Positions 34,789-47,679 of a stretch of DNA of 64,000 nt are shown one piece after another. Source of the stretch: Neoconidiobolus thromboides FSU 785 (Eukaryota > Entomophthoromycota > Entomophthoromycetes > Entomophthorales > Neoconidiobolaceae); NCBI GenBank assembly GCA_025603075.1, contig MU626303.1:1-64000 (forward strand). Reading direction: 5' to 3'. The position numbers were made by a program, and so were the translations under genes. Numbering within the stretch: the stretch's first letter is position 1; every line of letters begins with the position of its first letter. The notes under the pieces were generated by a model. It ran no database searches and was not told the origin of the DNA. It worked only from the letters and a program-made list of their open reading frames with translations.

Positions 34789-35183
34789 ATCTTTGTTGTC
34801 ACCATTTATAACATTTTTCTTCTTGTCTAAAAGCGACTTTTTTAACCTTTTATTTTTTGTGACTCTTTTTTATTGAGCATTTCCACTTTTTTATCGATAG
34901 CTATCACCACCTTTTTTTAGGTCTAGTTTTTTTCTATTTGTTTTTTTCTGTTAGTTGTAGCATATATGGCTGAATCAGTGATCATCATTTTTTAGTATAG
35001 TTAAAAAAATAAACTTGATCTTTACTTTATTCTTTTATTGTTAAAAGTTGATTGAACAAGGGATGGGTCATTGTCAATCAATTAAATGGAAATTATAAGT
35101 CAATGTGCTTTTGAACAAAAACTATCAATGATTTATATAATTAATGTATAAAATGAACAGATGGCTTGTAAACCTAAAATCAA

Positions 35184-35290
35184 GATATGGGAGTGTGTTT
35201 TTTTATTTAGGAATTGTACTACAATCTTTCCACTCAAATAGCACTTAAGAAATGGAAAAATAATGAAACTAAAACAAATATCCTCATATT
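35184..35290 (+). mobile_element. Short MITE-like repeat, copy 12
   Basis: Begins ATATGGGAGTGTGTTTTTTT, has CCACTCAAATAGCACTTAAG in the middle, and ends ATATCCTCATAT. Confidence 0.7.
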
Positions 35291-36146
35291 CAATATATTT
35301 TTTAGTGGCTTTTTTATATATAACTACATTGACTTTTTTGTTAGCATACATATATCTTTATCGTTTTTATAAAATAAGCTTACTTGTGAATAAAGTCTAA
35401 ATTTTTAATTACTTTAAGGATAATTTAACATAAATAGTAAATAACAAATAGCACCGAATTATAATATTATGTTTAAAGACACTGAAAAATTAACTAAATG
35501 TTATCAACTAGTGGCTTTTTATATTTTTCAAAGATATCAATAACGTCTTTTAGTTGTTGTATGCTTTAAAGCGGTTATTTTAAAGATTTAGAGATAATGT
35601 AAGTTCTAAAATTTAACTACTTTTTAAATATAGCTCTCAGTATAAATAATTAACAAGTTTTCAATTTTATCAAGATCTAACAACGACAAACATTTGATTC
35701 AATTATATTTTGATATTTTTAATCATGAATTTTTTTCCATTTGTAAATAGCACTTATTACACAAACTAGCAAACTGATAGATTTGCCCAAATTGCCTAAA
35801 AAATTACAACTTTATGGATTGTAGTATTTTGGGCATAGTCTTCCATAAATAATCACTCAACCAGGTTACTCATCATCTAGAATATAGTTAGTTAATGTAA
35901 CAAGCCAAAGTTCATTTCTCATCACATAAAGATCGTATCTTATATAGTGAATAGAAAGTAATATATAACATGAAAATAAGTTAGTTTGTATAAATATTTA
36001 TTGTATTACACAAAAATTATAATAACTTTTTATATTTAAGAATAATTATGAACCCTTAAAAACTTGGATCGAAAATTAGAATTGACTAAAATTAAAGAAT
36101 AATATTAAAATTAAAAAAAGTATTCTTTGTGATTTTAATATAAAAT

Positions 36147-38202
36147 ATGAGTTCAGCAACCGAAGTACATTCCATTTATGATACCATTTTAATCTTAGAT
36201 TTTGGGTCTCAATACTCGCATCTTATTACTAGAAGAGTTCGTGAAGCCGGTGTATACTGTGAGCTTTTACCTTGCACTCAAAAAATTTCGGAGCTTTCTT
36301 TTAAACCAAAAGGTATTCTAAAGCATTTTTATAAAACTAGCTCATATTCTTAATTTGTCTATAGGTGTTATCTTATCTGGATCCCCATATTCTGTGTTTG
36401 CACCAGATGCTCCTCACGTAGATCATGCCGTATTTGAATTAGGTGTACCAATTTTGGGTATCTGTTATGGTTTACAAGTAATATCTGTTTGTTTAAATTG
36501 CTTTAAAAATATTAACCATTTTATAAAAAGGAACTTGGAACTCATATGGGAGGTGAAGTAAAAGCCTGTGAAAAACGTGAATATGGTCATGCTGAAGTTA
36601 TGATCACTCGTCACCCAGATCATCCTTTCATTGATCGTTTATTCGAAGGCTTAGGTGACAAAATGACTGTGAGTTTTTTTTTTCGAACATTTTGGTTCTT
36701 ATACTTACTATTTTTCAGGTTTGGATGTCTCATGGAGATGCTCTCTCTAAACCTCCTCAAGGTTTCCGTACTATTGGACATACTGAAAACTCCCCATTCA
36801 CTGCTATCGGAAGTGAATCTACTCACATGTTTGGTATGGATTTTTGATAATATAAATTAATTAAACTAATATTTTTAGGTATCCAATTCCATCCTGAAGT
36901 AACTCATACCCCTAAAGGAGCTCAACTCTTAAAGAACTTTGTAATCAATATTTGTGAATGCAAAGATGATTGGACAATGGTAATATTTTTAACATAGCGT
37001 TTCTTTGATATTAATCCTATTAATTAGGAATCCTTTGTTGAAAAAGAAATTGAACGCATCCGTGCTGTTGTAGGACCTACTGGTCAAGTAGTTGGTGCTG
37101 TAAGTGGTGGTGTTGACAGTACTGTTGCAGCCAAACTAATGACTGAGGCTATTGGTGAAAGGTAATTGTAATGAAAATACAAGACATTTAAAATTAAACC
37201 TTGTTTTTAAAAGATTCCATGCTATCCTTGTAGACAATGGTGTTATGAGATTAAATGAGTGTGAAAATGTTAAAAAAATCCTTAAGGATAGACTTGGCAT
37301 TAATCTTCAAGTTGTAGATGCTGCTGATCTTTTCTTAGGAAAATTAGCTGGAGTAAATATCATTTTTCTTAAAAAAGCAAAAAATTAAACATATCATTAG
37401 GTTACTGATCCAGAAAAGAAACGTAAAATCATTGGAAATACTTTTATTGAAGTTTTTGAAGCTGAAGCAGCCAAACTTGATAAAAGTACTGCTGACTCTG
37501 GAAATAATCACATTGAATTCCTTCTTCAGGGCACCTTATACCCTGATGTCATTGAATCAATTTCATTCAAAGGTCCAAGTGCTACCATCAAATCACATCA
37601 CGTAAGTCAATTTTTAAATTTATCAAACTCAGTATTAAAAAGTTTTATTTAGAATGTTGGAGGTCTTTTAGAAAACATGAAACTCAAGTTAATTGAGCCT
37701 TTGCGTGAATTATTCAAAGATGAAGTACGTGCATTAGGAAAAATTCTTAACATTGATGATGAATTAGTATGGAGACATCCTTTCCCAGGGCCAGGTATTG
37801 CTATTCGTGTACTTGGAGAAGGTAATCATTTTTTTATTATAAAAAGATATTAGATTAACATATAATTTAGTTACACCATCTCAAGTTGAGATTGCTAGAC
37901 AAGCTGATCATATTTATATTGAAGAAATTAAGAAAGCAGGATTATACCGTCAAATTGCACAAGCTTATGCTGCTCTTCTTCCTGTTAGATCCGTTGGTGT
38001 TATGGGAGATCAGCGTACTTATGAACAAGTTATTGCTCTTCGTGCAGTTGAATCCTCAGATTTCATGACTGCTGATTGGTATCCAATGCCTACTGACGTC
38101 CTCAAAAAGATTTCTTCACGTATTATTAATGAAGTTAAAGGCGTAAATCGTGTTGTTTACGATGTATCTTCTAAACCACCTGCAACCATTGAATGGGAAT
38201 AA
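36147..38202 (+). CDS. GUA1: GMP synthase (glutamine-hydrolysing)
   Basis: It aminates XMP to GMP with ATP and glutamine, the last step of guanine nucleotide synthesis, in the cytosol. Ten exons (36147-36312, 36365-36477, 36531-36668, 36719-36833, 36879-36979, 37029-37161, 37214-37352, 37400-37601, 37653-37821, 37871-38202) give 535 aa. The class I glutaminase domain has [12 protein letters not shown], nucleophile Cys89 in GICYGLQ, and His182/Glu184 in FHPE. The ATP pyrophosphatase loop is SGGVDS (237-242). The C-terminal dimerisation domain ends KPPATIEWE, as is usual. All exon phases agree, so the model appears complete. Confidence 0.97.
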
Positions 38203-38886
38203 GTTACTCGTTTTTGTTGCAGTTATTTTAATGTATTAGAATAAAATGTATAGATCCTTATTATAGACCTTTTAAAGATCTTCAAAAAACACTCATTAGA
38301 CTTGTTTTTTAAGATAAAAATAAATAAAAACTCAATAAAGTATTTTATAAAACTAATAACTAAATAGTTCATTGCTTAATAATGATAAATGAGTTAAAAT
38401 GGCTCATTTCTGAGTTAACTTAGTAGTCATAATTTGATTAAAGTTATATTTTTTAGTCAAATCTATAAAAAGGTTCAATAAGAATTGTTTAACTACTTAT
38501 GAAAAAAATGACTAAAAATAAAATAATATTTGTAATAATACTATTAATAATGTTATTAGTAATAATGTAAACGATTTAATTTCTTTTTGTATTTTTTCCC
38601 TTCAGTTACTGGAACTTTAAAATTAATTTTAGCATTTCAACTTTTTCAGTTAAAATGAAGGCGAATAATCTCATTAAGACACCAATTAACCTAATTAAGC
38701 AATATTTGTTAAAGCCTGCTGTTTATCACCGTTAAAAATAAAGTAAAAATCAACAATGATACTTCTTTGAAGTCAAATGAATTGTTTATATTAAAATTTA
38801 AGTTAGAAACAATAAAAGTATAATAGAGGTCTTATCTGCTTGATGACCTTTATCTTTTTTTATTTATTCTTTTAATACTCTTCATT
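38203..38886. other. Intergenic region GUA1-tyrosinase
   Basis: 684 bp of AT-rich sequence. Nothing recognised besides untranslated regions and a presumed promoter. Confidence 0.5.
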
Positions 38887-40236
38887 ATGCATTGTTTGAA
38901 TATTTTGTTTGTTCCTTTGATTTATTTTATAGTTAATGTTGTAGGCCAAAGAGGAGGCTGTACTTCTAATTTAGTACGTAGAGAAGTAAGGGAGTTGTCA
39001 GATTCAGAATTGCGTGAATTACACACTGCTTTTAACGATTTAAAAGCAAACGGAGTTTGGGATAGATTTTGTAGGACCCATTTAGATAACGTTCCATTTG
39101 CCCACTCGACTCCGTACTTTTTACCATGGCATAGAGAATTTATTTATCGATTTGAACAAGAATTGAGAAGGGTTAACCCTAGGGTATCTTTACCATACTG
39201 GGATTGGTCGCTTGATTCTCAAGCTCCAGAAAGAAGTATAATATTTTCATCGAGCTATTTTGGTGGTAGTGGAGGTAGGTGCGTAGATGATGGGCCATAT
39301 GCAAATTGGATTGGCAGATATCCTAATCGTCATTGTCTATTCCGCTCTTTTGATGGTGGAGATAGCATTGGCGCATTTACTTCCCCCGAACAATTAAGAG
39401 GTACATTGGGAAGAGCAGACGACTTTGAAGAATTTTGGAATCGTATTGAAGGAAATCCACACGGAAATGTTCATAATAATATTGGAGGGGATATGGGTAC
39501 TATGGGTAGTTGTAATGACCCATTGTTTTATTTACATCATGCCATGATAGATAAGCTTTGGTACGATTGGCAAAACTTAGATAGAGCAAATGTTAATTCT
39601 TTTGGTGGAGCTACACCAGATGGTAATAGAGCCAGTTTGGATGATGACTTGATTCCCTTCAACAAAGTTGTTGGAGAAGTTATGGATGTACAAGCTAACT
39701 ATTGCTATACTTATTCTGGAGGAGTTAGACCTACAGCACGTAGACCCCCACCAAGACCTAGAACTGCAAGTAGAGGTAGAGGCAGAAGTGCAAGACCAAG
39801 ACGTAATAGAAGAAGTGAAAAAGAGTGCGAAGAAGATACTATGTTGCACGCTCAAGCTGATGAAGATGGTGATGATGAAGCTATTACTCCTGGACCATAT
39901 GATAGAGAGGATTTATATCATCTAAGAACACCTGCCCCACTTCCAGACAAATACATAGAAATGATGGGGTTAAATAAAACTAGAATCAGAAGCCAAGACG
40001 CTGAATTAAAGGCACAGACTGATGAAATGAATAAATCTGGCTATATATCAGATGTTGCGATAGGATTAAATGGGTTATTGTACTTTGTGCCAGGAGAAAT
40101 AATCAAAACAGTGGATCTTTTAGCTACTGGGGATGTTATAAGAGATCTACCACAAAATGTTGTTGATTTAGTTACTATACATAAACCCCTAATTAATTCA
40201 GGAGACTTGAATGTTGTCAGAAACTTGTTAGCTTAG
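38887..40236 (+). CDS. Secreted tyrosinase / catechol oxidase-type copper protein
   Basis: A type-3 copper enzyme that oxidises phenols to quinones, as in melanin or wall cross-linking. Intronless, 449 aa. A hydrophobic signal peptide (about 1-20, ending VVGQ) predicts secretion. The CuA site has His65, His73 and His82 in FCRTHLDNVPFAHSTPYFLP then WHREF. The CuB site has His192 and His196 in PHGNVHNN and His217/218 in DPLFYLHHAMIDKLW. After the catalytic domain comes an unusual Arg/Pro-rich stretch (about 279-310), then an acidic stretch and a C-terminal tail of about 120 residues without a recognised domain. Family is certain; substrate is not. Confidence 0.93.
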   Translation: MHCLNILFVPLIYFIVNVVGQRGGCTSNLVRREVRELSDSELRELHTAFNDLKANGVWDRFCRTHLDNVPFAHSTPYFLPWHREFIYRFEQELRRVNPRVSLPYWDWSLDSQAPERSIIFSSSYFGGSGGRCVDDGPYANWIGRYPNRHCLFRSFDGGDSIGAFTSPEQLRGTLGRADDFEEFWNRIEGNPHGNVHNNIGGDMGTMGSCNDPLFYLHHAMIDKLWYDWQNLDRANVNSFGGATPDGNRASLDDDLIPFNKVVGEVMDVQANYCYTYSGGVRPTARRPPPRPRTASRGRGRSARPRRNRRSEKECEEDTMLHAQADEDGDDEAITPGPYDREDLYHLRTPAPLPDKYIEMMGLNKTRIRSQDAELKAQTDEMNKSGYISDVAIGLNGLLYFVPGEIIKTVDLLATGDVIRDLPQNVVDLVTIHKPLINSGDLNVVRNLLA

Positions 40237-40504
40237 ATGTTAGCTTTTAACTGTCTCTTTGGTTTTTCATACTTCATTCAATAGCTTATACATTAATACT
40301 CGATTTTAAATAAATTTGATTGCATTTATAATATAATTTCGAGTCATACTTTATAATGTTTTTATTGTTATATTTCCCTTATTAGTAATCATAATTAATG
40401 AATTGCATCCTATTTTTAAAAATAGTACGCAGCTTATTCTTGATAAAAGAAAAGTATAAAATAAGACCATTGAACTTTTTTGTACTTATTAGTAATATTA
40501 GAAG

Positions 40505-41152
40505 ATGCAAGTAGCAACAAAAGTACCAAGTGACTTGATTTTAGAAAGTTCAAGATTGATTTTAAAACCAATAACAATAGCTGATGGAGAAAATCTCAAA
40601 AATTTATTCATGGAGGAAGAAGCTATGAAAGATTTACCTTGGTTATCTAAACTTCCGAAAGGATGGACTCAAGCAGAAATAGAAGAAAGAATAGCTCAAC
40701 ACATCGAGTTACAAGAAAAAAATAAGAAAATGAACTTTCATGTTTTCTTAAAAGAAGGCATAGAAGGTAATAAGGAGCCCGTTTTTATAGGATGCGGTGG
40801 ACTTGCTACAGTAGATTTAGGTTCTCATAATGGTACAGTCGGCATAATTCTCCATTCAAAATACCAAAGAGGAGGATATGGAACTGAGGTTTTATTTCTT
40901 GTATTAAAATACTCTTTTGAAGTAATGAATTTACACAGGTTAGCATTTGAGACTAGTCCAGGAAATGCTGGGATGAGGGGATGGTTAGAAAATGTTGCTT
41001 TATCTAGGTTAGAAAGCATTATAGAAGAGTTAATATTTTATAATGATAGCTACTATTCATTGGCCGTTTATCCCTTATTTAGAAGAGACTGGGAATCAAA
41101 AACTAAACCAAATATATTGAAAAGAATATCAAAACATGCCAATATCGAATAA
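40505..41152 (+). CDS. GNAT family N-acetyltransferase (RimJ/RimL-like)
   Basis: A predicted acetyl-CoA-dependent acetyltransferase, 215 aa, intronless. The N-terminal strand ESSRLILKPITIADGENLKN is typical of the RimJ/RimL-type GNAT fold. VFIGCGGLATVDLGSHNGTV and the acetyl-CoA pyrophosphate loop YQRGGYGTEVL follow, then LHRLAFETSPGNAGMRGWLE, where the family often has N-x-x-S. The C-terminal part (RLESIIEELIFYND to FRRDW) also fits. The acceptor substrate cannot be inferred. It lies between tyrosinase and importin genes with no obvious functional link. Confidence 0.85.
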   Translation: MQVATKVPSDLILESSRLILKPITIADGENLKNLFMEEEAMKDLPWLSKLPKGWTQAEIEERIAQHIELQEKNKKMNFHVFLKEGIEGNKEPVFIGCGGLATVDLGSHNGTVGIILHSKYQRGGYGTEVLFLVLKYSFEVMNLHRLAFETSPGNAGMRGWLENVALSRLESIIEELIFYNDSYYSLAVYPLFRRDWESKTKPNILKRISKHANIE

Positions 41153-41158
41153 ATAAAT

Positions 41159-41265
41159 ATATGAGGATGTATTTTTATGTTTAAGGCTTTTACGAACAAT
41201 TCTTCTGCTCAAATAGCGTTTAAAAGATAGAAAAAGTGATGAAGCCAAAAAAAACATCCCTATAT
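41159..41265 (+). mobile_element. Short MITE-like repeat, copy 13
   Basis: Starts ATATGAGGATGTATTTTTATG, has CTGCTCAAATAGCGTTTAAA in the middle, and ends ACATCCCTATAT. It begins 7 bp after the GNAT stop codon, so it may provide part of the 3' UTR. Confidence 0.75.
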
Positions 41266-41433
41266 AATTTCTCATAAGCTACCAAACCTTCAATTTTTAA
41301 GTTAATATGCTAATGTATTGTATTTTAGCTTTTAATAAAGAATCAAGAAAGTTTACAAAAAGCTATAAAGCATTGTTTAATTATATTTTGTAAAGAACCT
41401 GCTGCATTAAAATACTCAAATTATATTTCTATT

Positions 41434-44400
41434 TTATTCAAATAACACATTAAATAGCTGAGTTTTGTTAGCTGGGACCAACTCTTGTAGATAACCTTTA
41501 AAGGTTTCTTCATTACCCTTTAGCGCTTTTTTGAGAGTCTCAAGAGCTTTTTTAAGGATGTAGGGCTCCATAAGTTCTTCCGATATGGCCACAATCAAAG
41601 CTTTGACAAGTTTGTGTAATGTTACATGGTCTTTTTGTAAAGATGGAGGGGGATTATCTAAAAGCTCTACAGCTGTATTATACACTATTGTAAATTCAGT
41701 TCGATCTTCCCTTATAGGGAGTGCATTGATAAATGGCCCACATACCCCATCAAGTGAAATGACGTCACCTTTAAATGTTATTATTTTTGCTAAAGCAGCT
41801 ACAGCATTGTCAGTGGCAAAAATATTTTCTGGAGTCCTTGCAGCTGGATCTTGGATAGCCAAGATTAATTTAGGTAATGCTGAAGCACAACATGGGTTAT
41901 ATTCTGATCCTCCGAACTGAGCCCATAACCCAACACCATAAGAAGCAGCTTGTCTAACTTCAACTGCACTGTCAAGAAGCAATTTTATTGTTGATTCAAC
42001 AAAAGCTCCACCATAAAATCTAGTTGCTACTTCACCTCCATATTCAACTACGTCATCAAATACTCCTAACGCCCATCTTCTGAGTATAGAACTAGGACAA
42101 TCCAAGCATTGTAATGCAATACCAGTGATATTAGCTAACTCCTTAAAAAACTGATACCCATGAATTCTTACTAAGTCATGAAATGTTTTTGATAAATTAT
42201 TTATGAATTCTTCATCATATCGAATTCCAGTAATGTATTCATAATCTAGATCTTCTTCATCAAAATCAGGTTTCATCGCAATGAGAGCATATTGATTTAA
42301 GGATTTAATCGAGTTATTAAGATGAGGGATTATTTCTTTAGAAAATCTAAGTATATCATTGCTTTTTAAAACCTGCGGTCCTGCAATATCCATAATCTCT
42401 GAAAATGTTGACAATAGTAGATTAAAAATAGATGGCTCATCCTCTGTTTTTAACTGGCGCATTAAGCACTTAAAGATATCTTTGGAATATTTTAATATTT
42501 CATCTTGGTCTAAGTCAGAATCTACCAAACAAAACAAAAGGTGTGGTGTTGACCTTATAGCAGCAGATCTAGTTTCGGAATGAATGATATAATTTATAAG
42601 TGGGGTCATTTCCGGTAAAAGTGATACGGCATAATCGGAGAATGCTGACTGCAAAGATTGTGCAAAACAAAGTAGCATTTCAATAGCACCGCTTTTTTCT
42701 TCAAGGAGTGAAGTACGTACTCCAACTAATCTCCCATACGAATCGTTAAATTCCCACCCCTGTTCTTCAGGATACTTTTCTTCAGGATCGTCATCCTTAT
42801 CTAAAATAACGATTTCGGGTTTCGCTAAAGCCGATTTTATTAAATCTGGGATTACGCATCCTAGGTATGGTTGAAACTCTTTTCCAAGCAACATAGCCAT
42901 TCTAGTCCAAGCCTGAAGGAGATAGGATGCTAATGGATCATCATTTGATGTAATAGTACTTTGTAGCTGTACAAATAAATTTGCTATATATCCTAAATCT
43001 GGGCGAAGGCGCTCTAAACCAACCACTAAAGCAACTAAACTGATACATTCAATTGCTTTAGCACGCAAGGTACGAAAATTAGATTCTACAGCTTTTTCAG
43101 CAACTTCTACTAAAGCTGGCATTATATCACTATAATAGGCTAGGAAATTATCTTCAGAAACATCAGCAATTGAGGCAATTGTTGTCAACGATTGCTCTTT
43201 GACATATGGAACACCTCCTTTTAAAGTATTGAAGAGTTTTTCCAATAGAGGCCTTAAATAAACATTAATTACGTTCTTATCTAAAGCTTCAGCAATATTA
43301 TGTAATGCGGCAGCTGCATGGGCTTGAACTCTAGGATTAGAAAAATCATCTAGCAGTGGAAACAAAGGTGGAATAATTTTGTCATGGTGTTCTACTGCAA
43401 ATTCTTCAGGGAAATCTGCGGCTAGCTGACCAAAAGTATGTGAAGTTGCATAGCGAACACGGGGATGTGAATCATGTAAATGTGGGAGTATAAGTTGTAT
43501 GATATTCCCCATTTCTCTTCCCATAGTTTTGCCACATCCCTCACCTATAGCACTTAGTGCTAATACTGCTGCATATCTTTGTTTCCAATCTTCAGACCTA
43601 GAGTATTCGATAATAAAGGTTAGTGCAACTGGGAACAGGTATTTCCCTCCTGTGGCACATGCCAACCTGTCTAACCCATCATATCCAGTCTGATAATTAG
43701 ATTCCTCTTCGTACTCGTCGATATTAAGGATAGTATACCATTCTTTATCATTGCTAATACTACTGATCCAATTTAATAATATTGGAACTAATATTTGGGC
43801 AATTTCTTTATAATTTCTAGTTTTTGAGCTAGAGCCTTCTACAATAGTCAAAATAAATTCTAAGGCGGTATGCTTAGGAGCTTAAAAAATTAATAAATAA
43901 TCAATAATTACAGTATCGCTTACATTCATCTAAATTTGGATCCTCCATAATAATTGTACAAAACTTCAATATATTTGGTAGATATTTCATTAGCAAATAA
44001 CTTTTAGTTTCTGCGAGCTCAACAAAACAACTTAATCCTGCCCAAAGTGAATCTTCATCCTTATTGATATAAATAGGTTCTAATACCTAAAATATTAATA
44101 CAAATATAGAAAGCTTGATTTTTTTTACTTTAAACATTTCTGGTAGATAAGGTATAAGTTTGTCGTGTCTTGGTTTTTCAGCATCAATAAGTAAAGCTAC
44201 AAAAGCTTTGAGTACAACTAAACGAACCTAATAATTATATAAATATAATAAAACTAAAAAGTGAAATCATATTACCGAGGAGCCGTCCTTTGGTGAAGTC
44301 AAGTTAAATGCTTTACCAATAGCATTCATTTTAGAATCACTCACAATTGAAGGATAAGAAGATATAATTTTGAAGCCAGATTCCCTTAAAAGTGCAGAAG

Positions 44401-44962
44401 CCTCATTACAAAGATCAAGGGTTATAATAGGCAATTCGACCCAGTTTCCTGGTTGACTTTAATCAACAAAAAATAATTTAAAAAATAAAAATAAAAAAAT
44501 ACTTTCTGAAGTTTCCAAGTAAATATAAAGATCACTCACAGCATCACAAAGCCTTAGTCTACAAGTACTATCCTCCTCTGTTTTAAGGGCAGTAATCAAA
44601 TTATTTTTTACGATTTCTTGTGTTGTTGGGCTTAATAAACTAAATCTTACGGGGTCCCTATCCGGCTCCTGTTGTTCTAAAGGAGAAGGCAGTACAACTA
44701 ATCTTCTAAATAATAAAGCAGCAAACCCTCTTAACTAAATGAAAGAAACTTAATTTGATCCTTTTTTATAAATGAAAATTACTTGAGGATTTTGAACGAA
44801 CCTTAACACATGGATCAAAGCCATAGTTAAAGCATCTGGATTGGTTGTAGCAATATTCAATATATCACTTTCGCCTTTGCCTCGCATTTCATTGTCGCTA
44901 CATTGCAATAGAGTCAATAACTCCAAAAAGGGCCCTTCTTCGTGCTCTTGGATTAATCCCAT
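41434..44962 (-). CDS. Importin-5 / karyopherin Kap121 (PSE1) type importin-beta
   Basis: A nuclear import receptor made of HEAT repeats that binds RanGTP and cargo such as ribosomal proteins. Six minus-strand exons (44783-44962, 44503-44734, 44276-44448, 44129-44227, 43924-44086, 41434-43880) give 1097 aa, the usual length of importin-5. Diagnostic stretches: LRGFAALLFRRLVV near the N-terminus, GLDRLACATGGKYLFPVALT, VLALSAIGEGCGKTM, HPRVRYATSHTFGQLAADFP, NPRVQAHAAAALHNIAEALD and MAMLLGKEFQPYL. These match IPO5/Kap121 rather than Kap123. The acceptor of exon 3 (CCAG at 44449) was chosen to keep the frame and is the least certain junction. Confidence 0.93.
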
Positions 44963-45216
44963 TTTTTGAGCTTAAAATTATTTTGACAAAGCAGTCGAAA
45001 TAAAAATTTATTCGAATTTATCCAAATTCATTCAAGTTATCAAAGTTAAAGAATTTTTTTGTAATCTAAATTGTATATATATAGTATTAATATATATATA
45101 TCCAAACATAAAACAAGGGTATAAAAGCAGAAGTAAATATACAATGAAGTCTTTACAATGATTTAAAGAACCATAAATTAGCTATAAATTTTACGAAACT
45201 AATTATTTTTGTTAAA

Positions 45217-45319
45217 ATATGAGAATGTATTTTTGTATCTAATTTTACTAATAAATTTTCGATTCAAAATAGTGCTTGAGAAATGGAAAAAGTGAAGTAA
45301 AAAAAAACACTCTCATATC
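45217..45319 (+). mobile_element. Short MITE-like repeat, copy 14
   Basis: Begins ATATGAGAATGTATTTTTGT, has a deletion in the GTTTAAGAATT block, and ends ACACTCTCATAT. Confidence 0.65.
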
Positions 45320-45465
45320 AAATATTTTTCAAACAACTAATTTCCAAATATTACTTTATTTCAAGATATGATTATAATTCTTAGGCATAATATCAAAAAT
45401 ACTTTTAAAATAACTTTTATATCTACTATTATAAATCCCTATTTTTGAATGTTGCTAAAAACAGT

Positions 45466-45570
45466 ATTTGGGGATGTATTTTTTCGTTTAAGAATTTTAC
45501 TAAGAATTTTTCTACTCAAATAGCGCTTAAAAAAATGGAAAAGTAATGGAATAAAAAACATCCTCATTTG
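45466..45570 (+). mobile_element. Short MITE-like repeat, copy 15
   Basis: Begins TTTGGGGATGTATTTTTTCG, contains CTCAAATAGCGCTTAAAAA, and ends ACATCCTCATTTG. Confidence 0.65.
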
Positions 45571-47679
45571 CTTAGTGGAATTTTGACCATTTATTTCCAG
45601 TCTTATATGAAATCTAGTACTCAATGATTAGAGTCAAAAACAGCTATTGCCTGGTTGATTACAATGTAAGTCGAAAGGTCTTAGTTTATGTGACTAAGAT
45701 AGACTTGAGTTATGAATAATAGCACCCAATAGGCTATGGACTATATAGGACAAATATAATAGACGATACTACTACAAATCTACGTAAATACTATTAAGGG
45801 AATTTAATGGCTTTGTTAAATGTTTAAGATATCAGGGAATAATCCAGTTAAAAGGCCTTGAGCTACTATGTTTTAAAATCTCTTTTATACTCTGATAAGT
45901 ACAAATATCAAAACGGGAAGATAATATTCTTTGAGATGAAGTTAGAAATTTTCATAGCAAATCAAACTAAGAGCATGGCATTGGTTGTCTCTGAGCTCGA
46001 AAACACAACAACTTAACGGATTGTTATGTTATAATCAATCATAGAGTTGACAAAGCAGTATTTCATATTTATATTTCAAGTCAACATATATGTTTAGCAG
46101 TGACAAAACTAGTACTAATATTAGGCTAATGTATAATTAAAATAATATCCTATTAATTTATTAACTACAGTTTGATTGTTATCCTTCTAATTAGCTTATT
46201 TGATAAACTTACTAGTCTCTATTATGAATATTTAAGATAATATTATAAAATAGAGAATAGGGCTTCGTAGAAAATCAAACTGTTGTCAATGCATTAGCTT
46301 TAAATTACTATTAGCTGCTTTATTTATTAGTATATTTTAATAGTATGTAATGAGTAAATTGAACTATTTTTATTTAAATTACCTTCAAATGATCATGATA
46401 CAATTAAACTAGGATATAATAGCTCATTTTAATCCTTCTTTTCTATTATTTAATTTTTGAATTAAGATCCTTTCACTAGGTTTATAATGTTAAAAGGCTA
46501 TGAACAATAAATTTAAGAAAGTTACATCATATAAATATTATATTTATATTAGAGGCAACTATAATGAAAAGCTTAAATCGTTTTTAGTGGAAAATCTAAT
46601 TTAAAGACCAAAGTCAATTAAAAATCAAAATATAAAGCAGGAATAATTTTTCGGTACTTTATATGCCTTCTGTTTATAAATGCTATTTTTATCCAGTATA
46701 CTTAGTATTCAAACGTCTCGATTAATAGGCTAAAAAACTCATCTATATGATAATAGCTAATTTCTTTAGAGTTATTCGTTTTATTTATCAGTCTCAAAAT
46801 TAGAAAAGATCACATTTGATAGCTTGATCAAAAAGTTTCAATTTAATTTTAGGTTGATTTCAAGCAGTTTTTTGTTTACAGCTAAAACTAGTGCTATTTT
46901 ATAAATTGTAAGTTTAAAAATGAACAAACGATCGAAAAGAATAATTTATTCCTAAGGGTTCTATTTTTAAGTCAATGTGTTACTGAAAATGAAAAAAGGC
47001 TTAAGAGTCCACTGTTTATTATGAATATGGGGTGCTGTTAAATAGAATATTAAAATTTTACACTTTTAAATGTTTATTTCTTAATATACTATTTTTGTTT
47101 CAATGTTTTATATTATATATTTAAAGAGAGGTTAAATTATGATTATATAAATTGAAATGCTAGATTTGGTACACAAGTTTGCCTAAATAGTATTCTAAAC
47201 TCTAGTTTTATAGAAGCCTATTTACTATATACGTTGCTTCAACTCTCTAAACATTTTATAAAATAAAGCAAAAGTAACTCAGTCCATGTTATATATTTAA
47301 TGCCATCTCTTATTTGATTTATTATAGTAATATAAATATTTACCTAAACATATACTATTAAATTCAAATTCAAACACCAAAATACATACTGTACACATTT
47401 TATTCAAGTAAACTGCATTATTTGTAATAATCAAATGCAAAAGTTTTATTAAACAAAAATTAAAAGCTGAGTGAAATTATTATTAAACTGCTCATATTAT
47501 TGATCTTAGTCTACATCTATATATTTCGATAATTTATTGAACAAGCAATATGTTAAATATTTATCACTAAATTACAAAATATCCTTATTGAAGGCACCAT
47601 AAATTACTTAAAATATCAATTATCATTTAGAGATGGCGGACTAAAGGTGGTCCAAAGCTGATATCCCCCTCTTCTCCTC

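Larger units (their letters stand above)
32597..36146. other. Gene-poor intergenic region (3.5 kb)
   Basis: No firm gene. It holds a Lys-rich possible gene relic (34223-34788) and one MITE-like copy (35184). A short coding-like stretch at about 33226-33300 lacks a start and a longer frame. Confidence 0.5.
44963..47679. other. Intergenic region (2.7 kb)
   Basis: No gene or RNA recognised. It contains two MITE-like copies (45217, 45466). The remaining 2 kb is AT-rich with frequent stops in all frames. Confidence 0.5.

Noticed and set aside
34463-34876. 137-codon plus-strand frame
   Set aside because: Hydrophobic antisense of a Lys-rich minus-strand frame; unlikely to be translated.
35133-35351. 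72-codon minus-strand frame
   Set aside because: Mostly composed of a MITE-like repeat copy (35184-35290).
39577-39925. Additional frames on both strands inside the tyrosinase gene
   Set aside because: Arise from the Arg-rich, GA-rich coding segment; the tyrosinase frame explains the region.
45439-45624. 61-codon minus-strand frame
   Set aside because: Overlaps MITE-like copy 15; not a gene.
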